From: Fallopia convolvulus
Taxonomy: Eukaryota > Streptophyta > Magnoliopsida > Caryophyllales > Polygonaceae
Length of the DNA: 64,000 bases
Assembly: GCA_964016875.1 (NCBI GenBank)
Contig: OZ024728.1
Span: 25,212,328 to 25,276,327 of the forward strand
Direction: 5' to 3'
The stretch's first letter is position 1, and the number at the start of each line of letters is the position of its first letter. Made by a program: the position numbers and the translations under genes. Below are positions 1-9,981 of this stretch, one piece after another. The notes below the pieces were generated by a model. That model was not told where the DNA came from, ran no database searches, and saw only the letters and a program-made list of their open reading frames with translations.

Positions 1-935
1 TTTTATATCTTTTTGTAATGCACTTTTCACTGATTTAGTTAGCAGTTTTTTAATGCACTTTTCCTATTGTGTAATGCACTTTATTATACTTGTAATGCAC
101 TTTTACTGATTTTCAACTAACACCTTTATATTTTCCTTTATGTTGTAGTGGGGACATCAAACAGTGGCGAATATTTCATTGAGCTATCTCAAGGGGGAAC
201 AACATACTATTTGCCTATCTAGACATTTTTTACTTTACATTCTTCATACTTACTAGAAGAGGAATTCTCTTCTCATTTGAAATTAGATATTCGGAACTCA
301 TCAATACTCGTAGGAACAATGAATTCCTTTTCTCGTTGATACTTTGAACTAATCATAAAGGAGTAATACTAGCAAATAAGAATGCACTTTTCGGACTTAA
401 TAATGCACTTCTCATACTTACTAGTGCACTTTTAATAAAGGAGCAATACTAGCAAATGAGAATGCACTTTTCATACTTACTAGTGCACTTTTCATAATTA
501 ACAATGCACTTTTTATTTATGTTTAAAGAACATATATTCGACCGTATGTCTAATTTCATTTGCCATAGAGAACATAGTTTATACATTATAATCAGCCTCA
601 TAATACAAAAATATGATAGTTAATTACATTGTGATTTTGGTAGTTAGGGTTATGACATTGGACTTCAAGGTGGATATGGACCAAATGATCGTGTCTTTGA
701 ATTAACATCTTTTTACTGCACTTTTCACAGTTAATAATGCACTTTTTATATTTGTGTAGTGCACTTTTTGTACTTAATACCACTTTATATCTTTTTGTAA
801 TGTACTTTTCACTAATTTAGTTAGCAGTTTTGTAATGCACTTTTCCTATTTTGTACTGCACTTTAATATATTTCCAATGCACTTTTACTGATCTTCACTG
901 ATTTTGTTAGCAGTTTTGCAATGCACTTTTCATAT

Positions 936-1013
936 AAAGGTCAAATTTTCACCACTTTGGATGAAGCTACGGACTTCTACAAAAGATATGCATTTTATAC
1001 TATTGTGTGCACT
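936..1013 (+). pseudogene. FAR1/MULE transposase-like N-terminal scrap
   Basis: One plus-strand frame reads KGQIFTTLDEATDFYKRYAF. This resembles the start of the FAR1 DNA-binding region of FHY3/FAR1 proteins and related Mutator-like transposases, where an acidic 'F.s..eA..FY..YA' pattern is usual. No zinc-ligand residues or transposase core follow, because the frame runs into TGCACTTTT repeats and stops. An exon-like piece at 147-222 ending in a stop (reading GEYFIELSQGGTTYYLP) may belong to the same broken gene. The fragment is too short for certainty. Confidence 0.35.
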
Positions 1014-1030
1014 TTTGTTTTAGTACAAAT

Positions 1031-1102
1031 AGCCTATTAGCTCAAATGGTAGAGCAGTGTGCTTTGTGCATAAAGATGTAGGTTCGATTCCTACATGGGC
1101 TA
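1031..1102 (+). tRNA. tRNA-like sequence, probably not a functional tRNA
   Basis: This 72-base sequence folds as a tRNA. It has a 7-bp acceptor stem (AGCCTAT with ATGGGCT, one G-U pair), a D stem GCTC/GAGC, and a perfect T arm GTAGG-TTCGATT-CCTAC. The internal promoter boxes are intact (A box TAGCTCAAATGG, B box GGTTCGATTCC). The anticodon arm is poor: the stem GTGTG/CATAA has a mismatch, and the loop CTTTGTG would give anticodon UUG with an unusual U at position 37. It lies in the TGCACTTTT-rich element and mirrors a second copy on the other strand at 1241-1311. A tRNA pseudogene or SINE head is more likely than a working tRNA. Confidence 0.5.
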
Positions 1103-1240
1103 ATATGATATCTTACAAAAATTAATTCTTAACGCATTTATTCTTAACCTAACTAGCAAGGTACTAAAAGAAGTTATATTTTATCGTGTGCGACACATAA
1201 CTAAGTGACCACTATTTTTCAAAGAAGATCATGATCAAAT

Positions 1241-1311
1241 TAGCTTATATGGGATTCGAACCCACATCTCTATGCATAAGTACATTGCTCTTCCATTTGA
1301 GCTAATAAGCT
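1241..1311 (-). tRNA. tRNA-like sequence in opposite orientation to the copy at 1031
   Basis: On the minus strand this 71-base sequence has a perfect 7-bp acceptor stem (AGCTTAT/ATAAGCT), D stem GCTC/GAGC, T arm GTGGG-TTCGAAT-CCCAT, and intact A and B boxes (TAGCTCAAATGG, GGTTCGAATCC). The anticodon arm does not form a five-pair stem, so no anticodon can be assigned. It is clearly related to the plus-strand copy 138 bases to its left, so the two face each other. The paired acceptor changes suggest that structure was kept for some time after they diverged, or that they came from different tRNA-like sources. Confidence 0.45.
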
Positions 1312-2758
1312 TTTCTTAAATTAAGAATGTCTTCTTATGAATTTGAATGAATGTGAATGTCTTTTTATGTCATTTATCAATGCACTTTTCTTATGTTACA
1401 ATGCACCTTTGGAACTTTTCAATGCACTTTTTACCACTTAAAAAATGCACTCTATAGAGTTCAACTTAATATTGCACTTTGAGATTTTTTATGTATCTGA
1501 CGTTTATGTGACAAGAGCTAAATAAATTCCTCAGATTTGTTGAAAAAGGATAAGAAATTCCCTAATGCACTTTATATACGTTAGAATGCACTTTTCCCTC
1601 GTTTTTCTATTTAATTTGAATGCACTTTTCTAATTAATGAATGAAATTTTAACACTTTATAATGCACTTTTATAATGAGATCTTGAATGCAATATTTTGC
1701 TTACCTTGTTCAAAGGAGATGCCTTGTTCCATTGCATTTCTGTCATGTGTTTTTTTGCTCCTCTCTATATCATTATCCCCAATTGACATAACACCTCCTA
1801 GAAAAGCCTTTGTAATTTTACCTATAACATAGAACATTGACAAGAATGATTAAGTATTCAAGAGATGCATTAGCAAATAAACACATCAGAAATGCTCAAG
1901 TATTCAGAATGTTGAATTTTGATTAATCACAACATTCAAATGGCAATATTCAGTGTCAATATTTCTTGCATGTTTAGGCCTTACTGTGCTTCCAGTCTAG
2001 ATTATAATAGTATGCATCACTTGACCATATAAAAAGTTGAAACACATCACATGATTTCAAGCATCAGAAATTTGGTACTACATATCAGACTTAGTCTTTA
2101 CTAGTTTGTTGTGCAGCTCTTATAATATGACAATGATGCATTGATGAGATAACACAATCAACAAAAAGACCCTTTTCCCAATCACTGTTGCAGAGCAAAC
2201 AAATCCAAACTTCAGGCACCAGCCCACAAAAGAGTATTAACTTTAAGCATCAATCAAAATACCAATAAACTCAAGGCACCAAACTTGAGTGCACTTTTTT
2301 AACTTCATAATGCACTTTAATTGGAATGCACATTTATATCTATTGAGAATGCATTATATGCATTTAAGAATGCAATTTTATTAGTGTACAATGCACTACT
2401 TCTAGTTTGGATGCACTTGAAAAAATTTAGAATACACTTTTATCTATTAATATTGCACTTTAACTACTATGGAAAAGCACTTCTACTATATATTTAGTAA
2501 TGCACTTTATATATCTAAGAATGCACTTTCTGCTGCAAATTTTACTAATGGTCGTACAGCTGGCAAGTTCTGTTGGGATCGTCAGCCTGAATTTTTTTTA
2601 ATCTTTTGTTCCAACTTCAAACAATTACTCATCCTACACATCAAGTCCTTCTTGATCCTTCGGCCAAGCTTAAGGAAACCTAATATTAATAGTTTCTCTA
2701 CAACTAGTGTGTTTTTACGAAAAAAAACAAGAAGAAGAAGAAAAGAGGACAATCTTCA

Positions 2759-2875
2759 GCATTACAGACTAAAATTTCTTAAACCTTCATTCGGCATTAC
2801 AGACTAAAATTTCTTAAACCTTCATTCGGCATTACAGACTAAAATTTCTTAAACCTTCATTCGGCATTACAAACT
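2759..2875. repeat. 35-bp tandem repeat, about 3.3 copies
   Basis: The unit beginning GCATTACAGACTAAAATTTC repeats with a period of 35 bases, with unit starts at 2759, 2794, 2829 and 2864; the fourth unit is partial. Copies are almost identical. Just after it, two looser copies of an AAAAACACTGAACAAA-containing unit follow. A minus-strand exon-like start lies 160 bases to the right, so the repeat would fall in an intron or leader of that broken gene. Confidence 0.85.
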
Positions 2876-3773
2876 TTTCCAGCAAACACAAAAACACTGA
2901 ACAAAGCCAGCAAATATAAAAACACTGAACAAAAAGCTAGATTCAACAAATAAAACTAAGCAAACTCTCACAAACAACACTCATGGAATCGAAAATTAGG
3001 GTTTATGATTACCTTTTGGGTTTCTTTTTGGAGGCATCTCGAAACGAAAAAGTTGGGAGCGATCGAAGGTGAGTCGGCAATCGAAGGTGAGGGTGGGAGT
3101 CATCGTTTAGATCGTCTTTTGGGATCGTCGTTTGGGATCGTCGTTTGGATCGAAGTTGGGATCGTCGTTTTGGGGCTGGGAGTCGCGTGGGAGTGTTTGA
3201 TTCTGAGAAAGTTTGGGGAGCTTTTTTTGATATTTTAAGTTAGGGGTATAAAGTTGGTTTTATTTACAAAAATACCACCGTGTTGATTTTTTTTGTTTTT
3301 AAAAAAAAACAGGAGTAATCCGAGCCATTGGATCATGTCATCCAAGGGCTGACATCTCTCCTTCCGTTTCATGTTAAGGGTTGGTTTCATTTGAACCAAA
3401 ACCGCGTGTAAATTCAATGGGATGAATTACATCTCGATGATATTGAATCGCATCAATATTATGCATAACAATATCTGGGCTATCAAATCACTTCGCCGTC
3501 GCGAATTAAATAGTATACATAGTTTATAATATGGTAGAAAATATGACTTAAATAAAGTATTATAACAAATATTTAGCATTAATATAGTAAATATCCATAG
3601 ATCAAGTCATTATATTTATTAAAAAAATTGAAATCAATTTATTCAAACAATTGCATGTGGAACATGGATTCATATATAAAAATATATCATGTTACTAAAA
3701 TATATCATATATTCAAAAAAATATTATTATATTTGAAACTATCAACATATAGATATAAAATTATATACATAAA

Positions 3774-4140
3774 ATGATGTGATTCCATCTACAGAGTCAT
3801 GGCCTCATGATTTGAGTAAGATTCCAGCCCTAAAGACAAGCCCAATGTGCACGAAAAAGGGGAGCCAATACTTGGACAAGCAACCAAAGACGATGTTCGA
3901 GGCGCTAAGAAGCCGAGACAAGGAGCCATGCCCTATCTTGGGCGCATCACACGAGCGCTAGCTAAGTCTATACTAGACAAAATCAAGGAGGAGCTCATGG
4001 CTCATAAGTTTCTGATGGCTAATAACAATGGAGAAGGGTGGAGTGTTCTTGTGACTATTGGTTCTAAGTGATAATTCTACGGTTAAGGACAATTAGTATG
4101 TTTTCGGGTTAATTTATGTAATTTTCTTAAGTGAGGGGGC
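3774..4140 (+). pseudogene. Duplicated 3' end of the 355-codon retroelement ORF
   Basis: This segment is nearly identical to 5469-5842, the last third of the ORF at 4702-5769 plus the stretch up to the right LTR. It encodes the same TRALAKSILDKIKEELMAHK-type tail, but a small deletion near 3818 (GAGTAAGAT against GAGTGAAGAT) shifts the frame, and no start is present. It lies directly in front of an LTR, exactly where the end of an interior should be, so it is the remnant of a preceding unit of a tandem array and not an independent gene. Confidence 0.75.
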
Positions 4141-4678
4141 TGATTTTGTGAGGCTTTGTATTAGGTTATATGGCCGGCCTCCCCCTCCTCCTTCTCTTAG
4201 ACTTGGACGAAAATACTCTCTTGTTGTTTCTTTACTTTGTTCAATCTAGTTTGCATTTCTTTCGTTCAATCTCGTTGTTCGATTGTTGGTGAGTAATATC
4301 CGACAATCTTGCATCTTAGTTTGCTCAATTCTTGGTGAGTCATATCCAAGGTTTGAGCATCCATATCCAACAATCCATCAATCCACTTCCAAACGCTCCA
4401 TCCATCGATCCATCTCCATCTCGGTGGAATTCTGCACCACGTCAGTATTTTCGCCATAACTTTCAAATTACATATCATCTGACTCTCAAATGTTGAGGGG
4501 TTAAACTAGACTCAGAGATCTAAATTCTCGTTTTGGAATCACCCAATTCCAAGTTCGGACAAGGAAGATCCAGCCAGTTGAAGACGGGTCAGATTCCTTG
4601 GTGTTTGTTGTCGGAATTCCTTTGATTCTCTTGGCGATCTCTTTGCACCATCCTCCATCACCGTCGATCCTCTCATCA
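4141..4678 (+). repeat. Left LTR of the pol-less element
   Basis: The LTR begins TGATTTTGTG right after the purine tract AAGTGAGGGGGC and ends CTCATCA two bases before the primer site. It matches 5843-6377 closely with a few substitutions and short indels. The text TTCGTTCAATCTCGTTGTTC and the following sub-repeats are shared by both copies. Confidence 0.82.
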
Positions 4679-4680
4679 AG

Positions 4681-4693
4681 TGGTATCAGAGCC
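4681..4693 (+). promoter_or_regulatory. Primer binding site (initiator Met tRNA type)
   Basis: TGGTATCAGAGCC lies two bases after the LTR end. This is the usual plant retrotransposon site for priming minus-strand synthesis with the 3' end of initiator methionine tRNA. A mutated form, TGGTATCAGATCC, occupies the same place in the related element at 12945. Confidence 0.85.
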
Positions 4694-4701
4694 ACGCGAA
4701 T

Positions 4702-5769
4702 ATGACAAGTGTAGGTGATGAAAAAGAAAAACAAAAGTGCCTCTTGAACATATTGCGATCCTTGCAAAAATCCATGCAATCCATGGAAACACGCATGGAG
4801 GCACGCCTTGATGCCTTGGAGCGCCGAATCCTAGGGCTGGACGAGAGGACACAAGTGCCTCAAGTGGGGAAGATCAAGAAGAAACGAGAAGAGGATGTTC
4901 ACACTTTCAAGGAACGAGGCGACCATGAGGTATTCAGCATTTCTAACCATGTTCCTTCGTTTTCTAATGATTATGTTGAGGATGTTAAAGATCAAGGTTC
5001 GAGGACGACCCCTTGTGAAGGGGAGAAGACTTCCTTCCAACAAATAGTGATGAGTGACATAGAACAACCAAAAAGAGAGACTCCTTTCCATGAATTGGAA
5101 CAACTCATTACCATCAAGTGTCCAATAGAAATGATGCACATATTGCAAGAAGAGGAGGAAGTTGTGGAATTGTCTCCTAAAATCAAGCATCATCCTACCA
5201 TCACTCCTAGCTCCATGAACTCGTTGGTGACACCATGGATGGATGCATTTCCTATGATTCCTTCATGTTTGCCCTTCTTGCTCCATGAGGAGGACGAGGC
5301 TGTTTTAGTCACTCCAAGCGGTGATTACATTCCCTTTCTTGTGGAGGCCAATAAGGATGTCTTTGTCATGGAGAATGCCACACCAAGGGAGCTAGAAGCA
5401 CTACCTTCTTTGTTGAGCTCACAAGGCTTGATAGATTCGAGGACGAATCTTTTTGAAGGGGAGGAGGATGATGTGATTCCATCTACCGAGTCATGGCCTC
5501 ATGATTTGAGTGAAGATTCCAGCCCTAAAGACAAGCCCAATGTGCACGAAAAAGGGGAGCCAATACTTGGACAAGCAACCAAAGACGATGTTCGAAGCGC
5601 TAAGAAGCCGAGACAAGGAGCCATGCCCTATCTTGGGCGCATCACACGAACGCTAGCTAAGTCTATACTAGACAAAATCAAGGAGGAGCTCATGGCTCAT
5701 AAGTTTCATATGGCTAATAACAATGGAGAAAGGTGGAGTGTTCTTGTGACTATTGGTTCTAACTTCTAA
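4702..5769 (+). CDS. Intact 355-residue retroelement protein of unknown function
   Basis: The ORF starts 8 bases after the primer site and fills the interior of the element, ending 73 bases before the right LTR. Residues 13-50 are rich in heptad-spaced Leu, Met and charged residues (LLNILRSLQKSMQSME) and probably form a coiled coil. The middle is acidic with a conserved patch VVELSPKIK...TPWMDAFPM (about 155-185) that also occurs in the element at 13648-13790. The C-terminus (MPYLGRITRTLAKSILDKIK) resembles the end of some Ty3/gypsy polyproteins, 'GPxTRxxAK'. No zinc knuckle, protease motif or polymerase motif is visible. The gene may be a fused remnant of a gag start and a polyprotein end. 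Intactness over 355 codons suggests recent activity or selection, with movement supplied in trans. Confidence 0.6.
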   Translation: MTSVGDEKEKQKCLLNILRSLQKSMQSMETRMEARLDALERRILGLDERTQVPQVGKIKKKREEDVHTFKERGDHEVFSISNHVPSFSNDYVEDVKDQGSRTTPCEGEKTSFQQIVMSDIEQPKRETPFHELEQLITIKCPIEMMHILQEEEEVVELSPKIKHHPTITPSSMNSLVTPWMDAFPMIPSCLPFLLHEEDEAVLVTPSGDYIPFLVEANKDVFVMENATPRELEALPSLLSSQGLIDSRTNLFEGEEDDVIPSTESWPHDLSEDSSPKDKPNVHEKGEPILGQATKDDVRSAKKPRQGAMPYLGRITRTLAKSILDKIKEELMAHKFHMANNNGERWSVLVTIGSNF

Positions 5770-5830
5770 GTGACAATTCTACGGTTAAAGACAATTAGTA
5801 TGTTTTCGGGTTAATTTATGTAATTTCCTT

Positions 5831-5842
5831 AAGTGAGGGGGC
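5831..5842 (+). promoter_or_regulatory. Polypurine tract of the pol-less element
   Basis: AAGTGAGGGGGC lies immediately before the right LTR, where plus-strand DNA synthesis is primed in LTR retrotransposons. The same tract lies before the left LTR at 4129-4140, which supports the tandem-array reading. Confidence 0.7.
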
Positions 5843-6377
5843 TGATTTTGTGAGGCTTTGTATTAGGTTATATGGCCGGCCTCCCCCTCCTCCTTCTCTT
5901 AGACTTGGACGAAATACTCTCTTGTTGTTTCTTTACTTTGTTCAATCTAGTTTGCATTTCTTTCGTTCAATCTCGTTGTTCGATTGTTGGTGAGTAATAT
6001 CCGATAATTTTGCATCTTAGTTTGCTCAATTCTTGGTGAGTCATATCCAAGGTTTGAGCATCCATATCCAACAATCCATCAATCCACTTCCAAACGTTCC
6101 ATCTATCAATCCATCTCCATCTCGGTGGAATTCTGCACCACGTCAGTATTTTCGCCATAACTTCCAAATTACATAACATCTGACTCTCACATTTTGAGGG
6201 GTTAAACTAGACTCAGAGATCTAAATTCTCGTTTTTGAATCACCCAATTCCGAGTTCGGACAAGGAAGATCCAGCCAGTTGAAGATGGGTCAGATTCCTT
6301 GGTGTTTGTTGTCGGAATTTCTTGGATTCTCTTGGCGATCTCTTTGCACCATCCTCCATCACCGTCGATCCCCATCA
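5843..6377 (+). repeat. Right LTR of the pol-less element
   Basis: The copy begins TGATTTTGTG and ends CCCATCA, with flank TAAAAATT after it. It matches the left LTR nearly throughout. A clean target duplication cannot be defined because the left boundary of the locus was lost. Confidence 0.82.
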
Positions 6378-7911
6378 TAAAAATTATGTAAATGTGTTAT
6401 CTATTTTATAAAATCTATTGAATGTATATATACTTATATAGCAAGAAGAATATAATTTATTATAAAATATTAAAATTATTTTCTTCAAGCAATTGCACAT
6501 GGGTTCATATATTTTTTTATCAACATTAATTTAAAAATATATCAATCTATAAACAAAATATATCAAAGTACTAAAATATAGCATATATTCTAAAATTATT
6601 TTATTATTTTAATATTTTTTTCATAATATATATTCGATATATATTATAAAATATAGGATAATGTTTCTATGTATATTATAAAATCTGCTCAATATATATA
6701 TATATATTTAAGTGTTTGTATATATGGAAAAGACTAATATAAGAAATTAAATGTTTAGTGAGAATAATACTATAACTTATAATAATATTTATTAAAAATT
6801 TTGACATTAATTTATTCAATTAATGTCATGTGGATGTGGCGCAACTTTTTTAACAAACATAATTTCTGCTTTATAATATATTATGATAGATAAATTAAAA
6901 AATTGCTAGAAACTTATCTTCAATACCTAACTTTTTTTTCCATGAGATATGTATTTGGACAAAAAAAAAATTCTTGGAAGGTTCTCCAAGAATTAAAAGC
7001 TTTCAAATAAACAATATTTTTGAAAAAATGTATATATAGTATGGTATGAACTTACAATGAAGATAAAATTATGCCCACTAAATACAGTGTTAATTGACAA
7101 GTAATATGTGGCAGCAAATCATATGTCCTACCGAGTTATTGAATGGCCCCTTCTACAGTCGTCCGTCTTGTCGACTATCTAATTTTTGAATCTGGACAGT
7201 GAAATCTTTTATATGCGATGCATTTCCCCTCAATGATTGACCTCCTTTGTGCTTAATAATTAACTATAAACTACACCAAAAGATAATTGAGCTATGATTA
7301 GTAATTTAGTACTATATTTTGTTGCATAGACATGGATTATTGGAGCTACAGGGACCTACTGAATATTCCGTATGATCCTTCAACCTCTTGCTCATTAATG
7401 TATAATCGGACCTTATATTTAGGGTTAAAATATTAAGATATTTACATGTTACAACTTGCATCTAAACAAATAGAAAAATCCAAATGCGATTATAACTTAC
7501 AAAATGTCAAAATTCCACCTCACGTTCATGAGTGGTCATACACTGCGTGGATGGTCCAACCCCACAAGCAATTTATTTACACTAATGTTTTTGTATACAT
7601 CATTTTGAACAAATAATAAAACTGAGCATAAAAGAAATCAGTGTACAGCTTCACAAGGATGGTGGTATAACTGCTATTGCTTCTCACATATATACAGTAG
7701 TTTGATCATTTGTAACTATAGTATATACACTATTATTCAACCCCGCTTCTTCAAACTACTACTAAAAATGAAAATAGGCCGGAAGAACACGGCCACCACC
7801 AATCTACTATATACTTATACCCATAACAAACTAGTACTCATCGATTGATCAATCATGACTTCCATGAGATTGACTTGCAGCACAGCTAAAGGTACACAGA
7901 CAGCCGAAAAA
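6378..7911. other. AT-rich spacer and 3' flank of the host gene
   Basis: The stretch is mostly A/T with microsatellite-like TATA runs near 6690-6725 and no ORF of note. From about 7640 to 7911 the base composition becomes more balanced, as expected for the 3' untranslated region of the minus-strand gene that ends at 7912. I see no terminal repeats or other structured element in it. Confidence 0.6.
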
Positions 7912-8582
7912 CTATTGCAAGAAGCCCAAGAGCTTGAGCCATGGCATCCCGAAGCCTGTCTTCCTCTCCTTATCCTCCGCCTGTTTCGAGCACGATGATG
8001 GAGAAAACGATGTCGTTTTGGTGATGCCAGAGTTCACCTGAGAGTATCCAGTCTCCGCATCTGCCATTCTTTTGCAGAGGAAGAAGTTTCTAGACCCTAA
8101 ATCCGCCAGCTTCTCATCCCTGCTCAGACCTGAAACATTCATTCATTGGATTCATCAATTAAACCATTCAATTTCTCTTTTAATTCGAGCAATTCGACGA
8201 GGAACCTACTTTCTAGGCTAAACTGCGAGTAGTGGAGGTCGTAAGCAGCCGGATCGGTGGCCGGGAGGACCGGTCGCCGGCCTTCCTTGACATACAGCCG
8301 GACAGCGGCCGCGATGAGATCTCCGACGGTTGAATCCGGCGTTATCAGCACTTGCACAGGCCCAAGGCTCCCCTGGATCGAAACATTCAACAAAAACTTG
8401 GTCATCCTCGGCTTCCCATCCGCCTGCGGCGACGCCGCCTGGATCCTCGCCACCGTCGGTAAATTCGGAAGCGTCTTAGGTCTCCGAAGCTGCCCCGTCG
8501 CACCGGCAACCGCCGATCCCCTGCCGTGGAAGGACATCGATTTCTCCTTAATCCGCTGGGAAGAAGGCCTCGGGCTCGGCAT
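7912..8582 (-). CDS. At4g22758-like protein (DUF7054, ubiquitin-fold)
   Basis: The minus-strand gene has two coding exons, 8582-8210 and 8129-7912, joined across an 80-base GT-AG intron (8209-8130). The join falls inside a serine codon and yields 196 residues. Residues 1-60 are basic and Pro/Ser-rich (RRPKTLPNLPTV). Residues 61-145 form the conserved domain: TKFLLNVSIQGSLGPVQVLI, then TVGDLIAAAVRLYVKEGRRP, then YDLHYSQFSLES and, in exon 2, LADLGSRNFFLC. The tail ends PWLKLLGFL, typical of this family. Members are uncharacterised plant proteins with a predicted beta-grasp fold and no known enzymatic role. The start at 8582 was chosen because it gives the usual basic leader; a later Met at residue 16 is possible. 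A TATA box and a short upstream ORF lie to the right. Confidence 0.88.
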
Positions 8583-8606
8583 CTATCAAATACTAAAATC
8601 TAAATT

Positions 8607-8723
8607 CTAGGGCAGCGGTGAGGATTGGTAGCGGTAGCGGAAGAAGCGGAGGCTGGGGAAGCCGGGAGCGGAGGCGGAGAGGCAGCGGCTCTCAAGCTTC
8701 CGGTCACCGGCGACGGCTAGCAT
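8607..8723 (-). CDS. Upstream ORF in the leader of the At4g22758-like gene (38 residues)
   Basis: Between the TATA box and the main start lies an ATG at 8723 that opens a 38-codon frame ending at 8607, 24 bases before the main ATG. The peptide begins MLAVAGDRKLESRCL and is rich in Arg, Ser and Pro. Its position in the leader means scanning ribosomes would meet it first, so it could lower or condition translation of the main protein. It does not overlap the main ORF. Whether it is translated cannot be told from sequence alone. Confidence 0.4.
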   Translation of the reverse strand: MLAVAGDRKLESRCLSASAPGFPSLRFFRYRYQSSPLP

Positions 8724-8865
8724 AACCCCCCAGATTTGCGATGAGAGATATTTTTTAGGTTTTAGGGAGAATGAGCGAAAGAATAGTGAGGAAGAAGAAA
8801 GAAGGGGAGGTGAAAGATTGGATAGTTTAGGCGGCGATATAAAGATTTCAGAGTGAAGCGGGCCG

Positions 8866-8874
8866 CTATTTATA
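8866..8874 (-). promoter_or_regulatory. TATA box of the At4g22758-like gene
   Basis: On the minus strand TATAAATAG matches the plant TATA consensus. Transcription would start about 30 bases downstream, near 8835, giving a leader of roughly 250 bases that is rich in CT runs in the sense direction, which is common in plant 5' leaders. Confidence 0.65.
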
Positions 8875-8984
8875 TGAAAACCGCAAGGTTGGGACTTGGG
8901 AGGGTGAAGACTGAGGGTGTTGCCGGGCCCACTTTCGAAGGGTTCTTCCAGGCTATGAACTACCCTCTTCATTTTTCCGTCCAT

Positions 8985-9981
8985 CTCCCATTACATTACC
9001 ATTATTATTACTAATTACCCTGGTTAATATGCACATTGGAGTATTTATCATGTCTATTGTGAGTGCAGTTCTGTGGCGGACTTCATTGCTGGGTCCTTCC
9101 GCCATCCGACGTCGGAAGACTTCCGACGTGTCTCTTCCTTCCCGCTTGAAGTTGACCCGGGTTAGCTTACCTTCATCCGACAGGATGTTGTAAATCGACC
9201 ACTAGCTTGTTAGTGGTCACCCTAATTTTTTTCCTTATAAAAAAATACAATACCCTCTAATCTATGTATATATATACAAGACGCAAGGAATAAGGCCACC
9301 ACGTTGCGCCACCTAGGATTTTCCTACGTGTCGTTCCCACATTAAGCCACCTAGAATTTCGCCACATAGGATTTTTTATTTTGAGAATTTATATATGTTT
9401 ATATTATTTTAGGATAATATAGAAATAAGATAAATTAATCTAGGAACGATTCTATCTATAATAAAGATGTTATCTCATGTTAAATCTTAAGTATTAATGT
9501 TAAATATTTGATATGATAACTTATTTAACTTAAAAAGATTATATATAAAATAAAATAAACTATAAAAATAAAATTTAATATTTGGTAAAATATTATTGAT
9601 GAATATTATTTATAATAATTTATTTAAGTTATTTTTTCTATCATAATATAAACTATTTGCCACATAGGAATTTACCATGTGCCACCTAGGATTTTTCGTA
9701 CATGTCGTTCTCACAATTTATATATATTGAAAAGATTATATCTAGCATAAAATAAACTATATTATATATTAGGATAGATTCTGAGTATATAATTGATTAT
9801 TAGTTGATTACATTATCTTTATCCATATATCTATTTCTATAAAAGCTTTCTTAAATCAAATTATGATAAAAATAAATAAAAAAATTACGAGATGATATAA
9901 AATTATATTATCTATGTCTTTTTATCCATTTATGATATAAAATATTTTTTAAAAATTAAATTTTGGTTAAAAAATTAAAAA
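8985..9981. other. Intergenic DNA with a possible older Helitron piece
   Basis: No gene is visible. At 9261 the sequence TCTATGTATATATATACAAG, followed by GCCACCACG, resembles the 5' end of the Helitron-like elements at 9982 and 23285, so the right element may really begin here. A palindromic ACGTCGGAAGACTTCCGACGT lies at 9109-9129. Several copies of CCACCTAGGATTTT or CCACATAGGATTTT lie at 9321-9695. Confidence 0.4.

Larger units (their letters stand above)
1..3410. mobile_element. Decayed Mutator-like element region rich in TGCACTTTT motifs
   Basis: The motif AATGCACTTTT and close variants recur dozens of times on the plus strand from base 22 to about 2525, in places every 20 to 50 bases. 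The right edge near 3390-3410 carries GGTTTCATTTGAACCAAAAC. This matches the terminal repeat of the small MITE at 55938-56201, which also contains TGCACTTTT motifs and has 9-bp target duplications, the size made by Mutator-like transposases. A FAR1-like coding scrap lies at 936-1013. On the minus strand two short exon-like pieces end in good splice donors: ATG at 3037 to donor at 3012, and ATG at 1789 to donor at 1704. The left end is outside the window or unrecognisable. I infer a decayed relative of a FAR1-type Mutator-like element. Family assignment is tentative. Confidence 0.42.
3774..6377 (+). mobile_element. Non-autonomous LTR retrotransposon with partial tandem duplication
   Basis: Two LTRs of about 537 bases (4141-4678 and 5843-6377) both start TGATTTTGTGAGGC and end CATCA. 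They flank a 1.16-kb interior with a methionine-tRNA-type primer site at 4681, one 355-codon ORF, and a purine-rich tract before the right LTR. Left of the first LTR, 3774-4140 is a second copy of the end of the interior (it matches about 5469-5842). The locus therefore has the order partial interior, LTR, interior, LTR, as left by recombination in a tandem array that later lost its left part. No reverse transcriptase, integrase or protease is visible. A relative lies at 12270-14842. Confidence 0.8.

Noticed and set aside
1031..1102. Functional tRNA-Gln or tRNA-His gene
   Set aside because: The anticodon stem is mismatched, position 37 is a pyrimidine and the anticodon register is ambiguous, so a working tRNA cannot be claimed.
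2469..2807. 112-codon ORF
   Set aside because: It runs through TGCACTTTT motifs and the 35-bp tandem repeat and has no protein-like conservation; it is a chance frame.
8257..8610. Plus-strand 117-codon ORF opposite the host gene
   Set aside because: It is the antisense shadow of the GC-rich first exon of the At4g22758-like gene and has no family resemblance.
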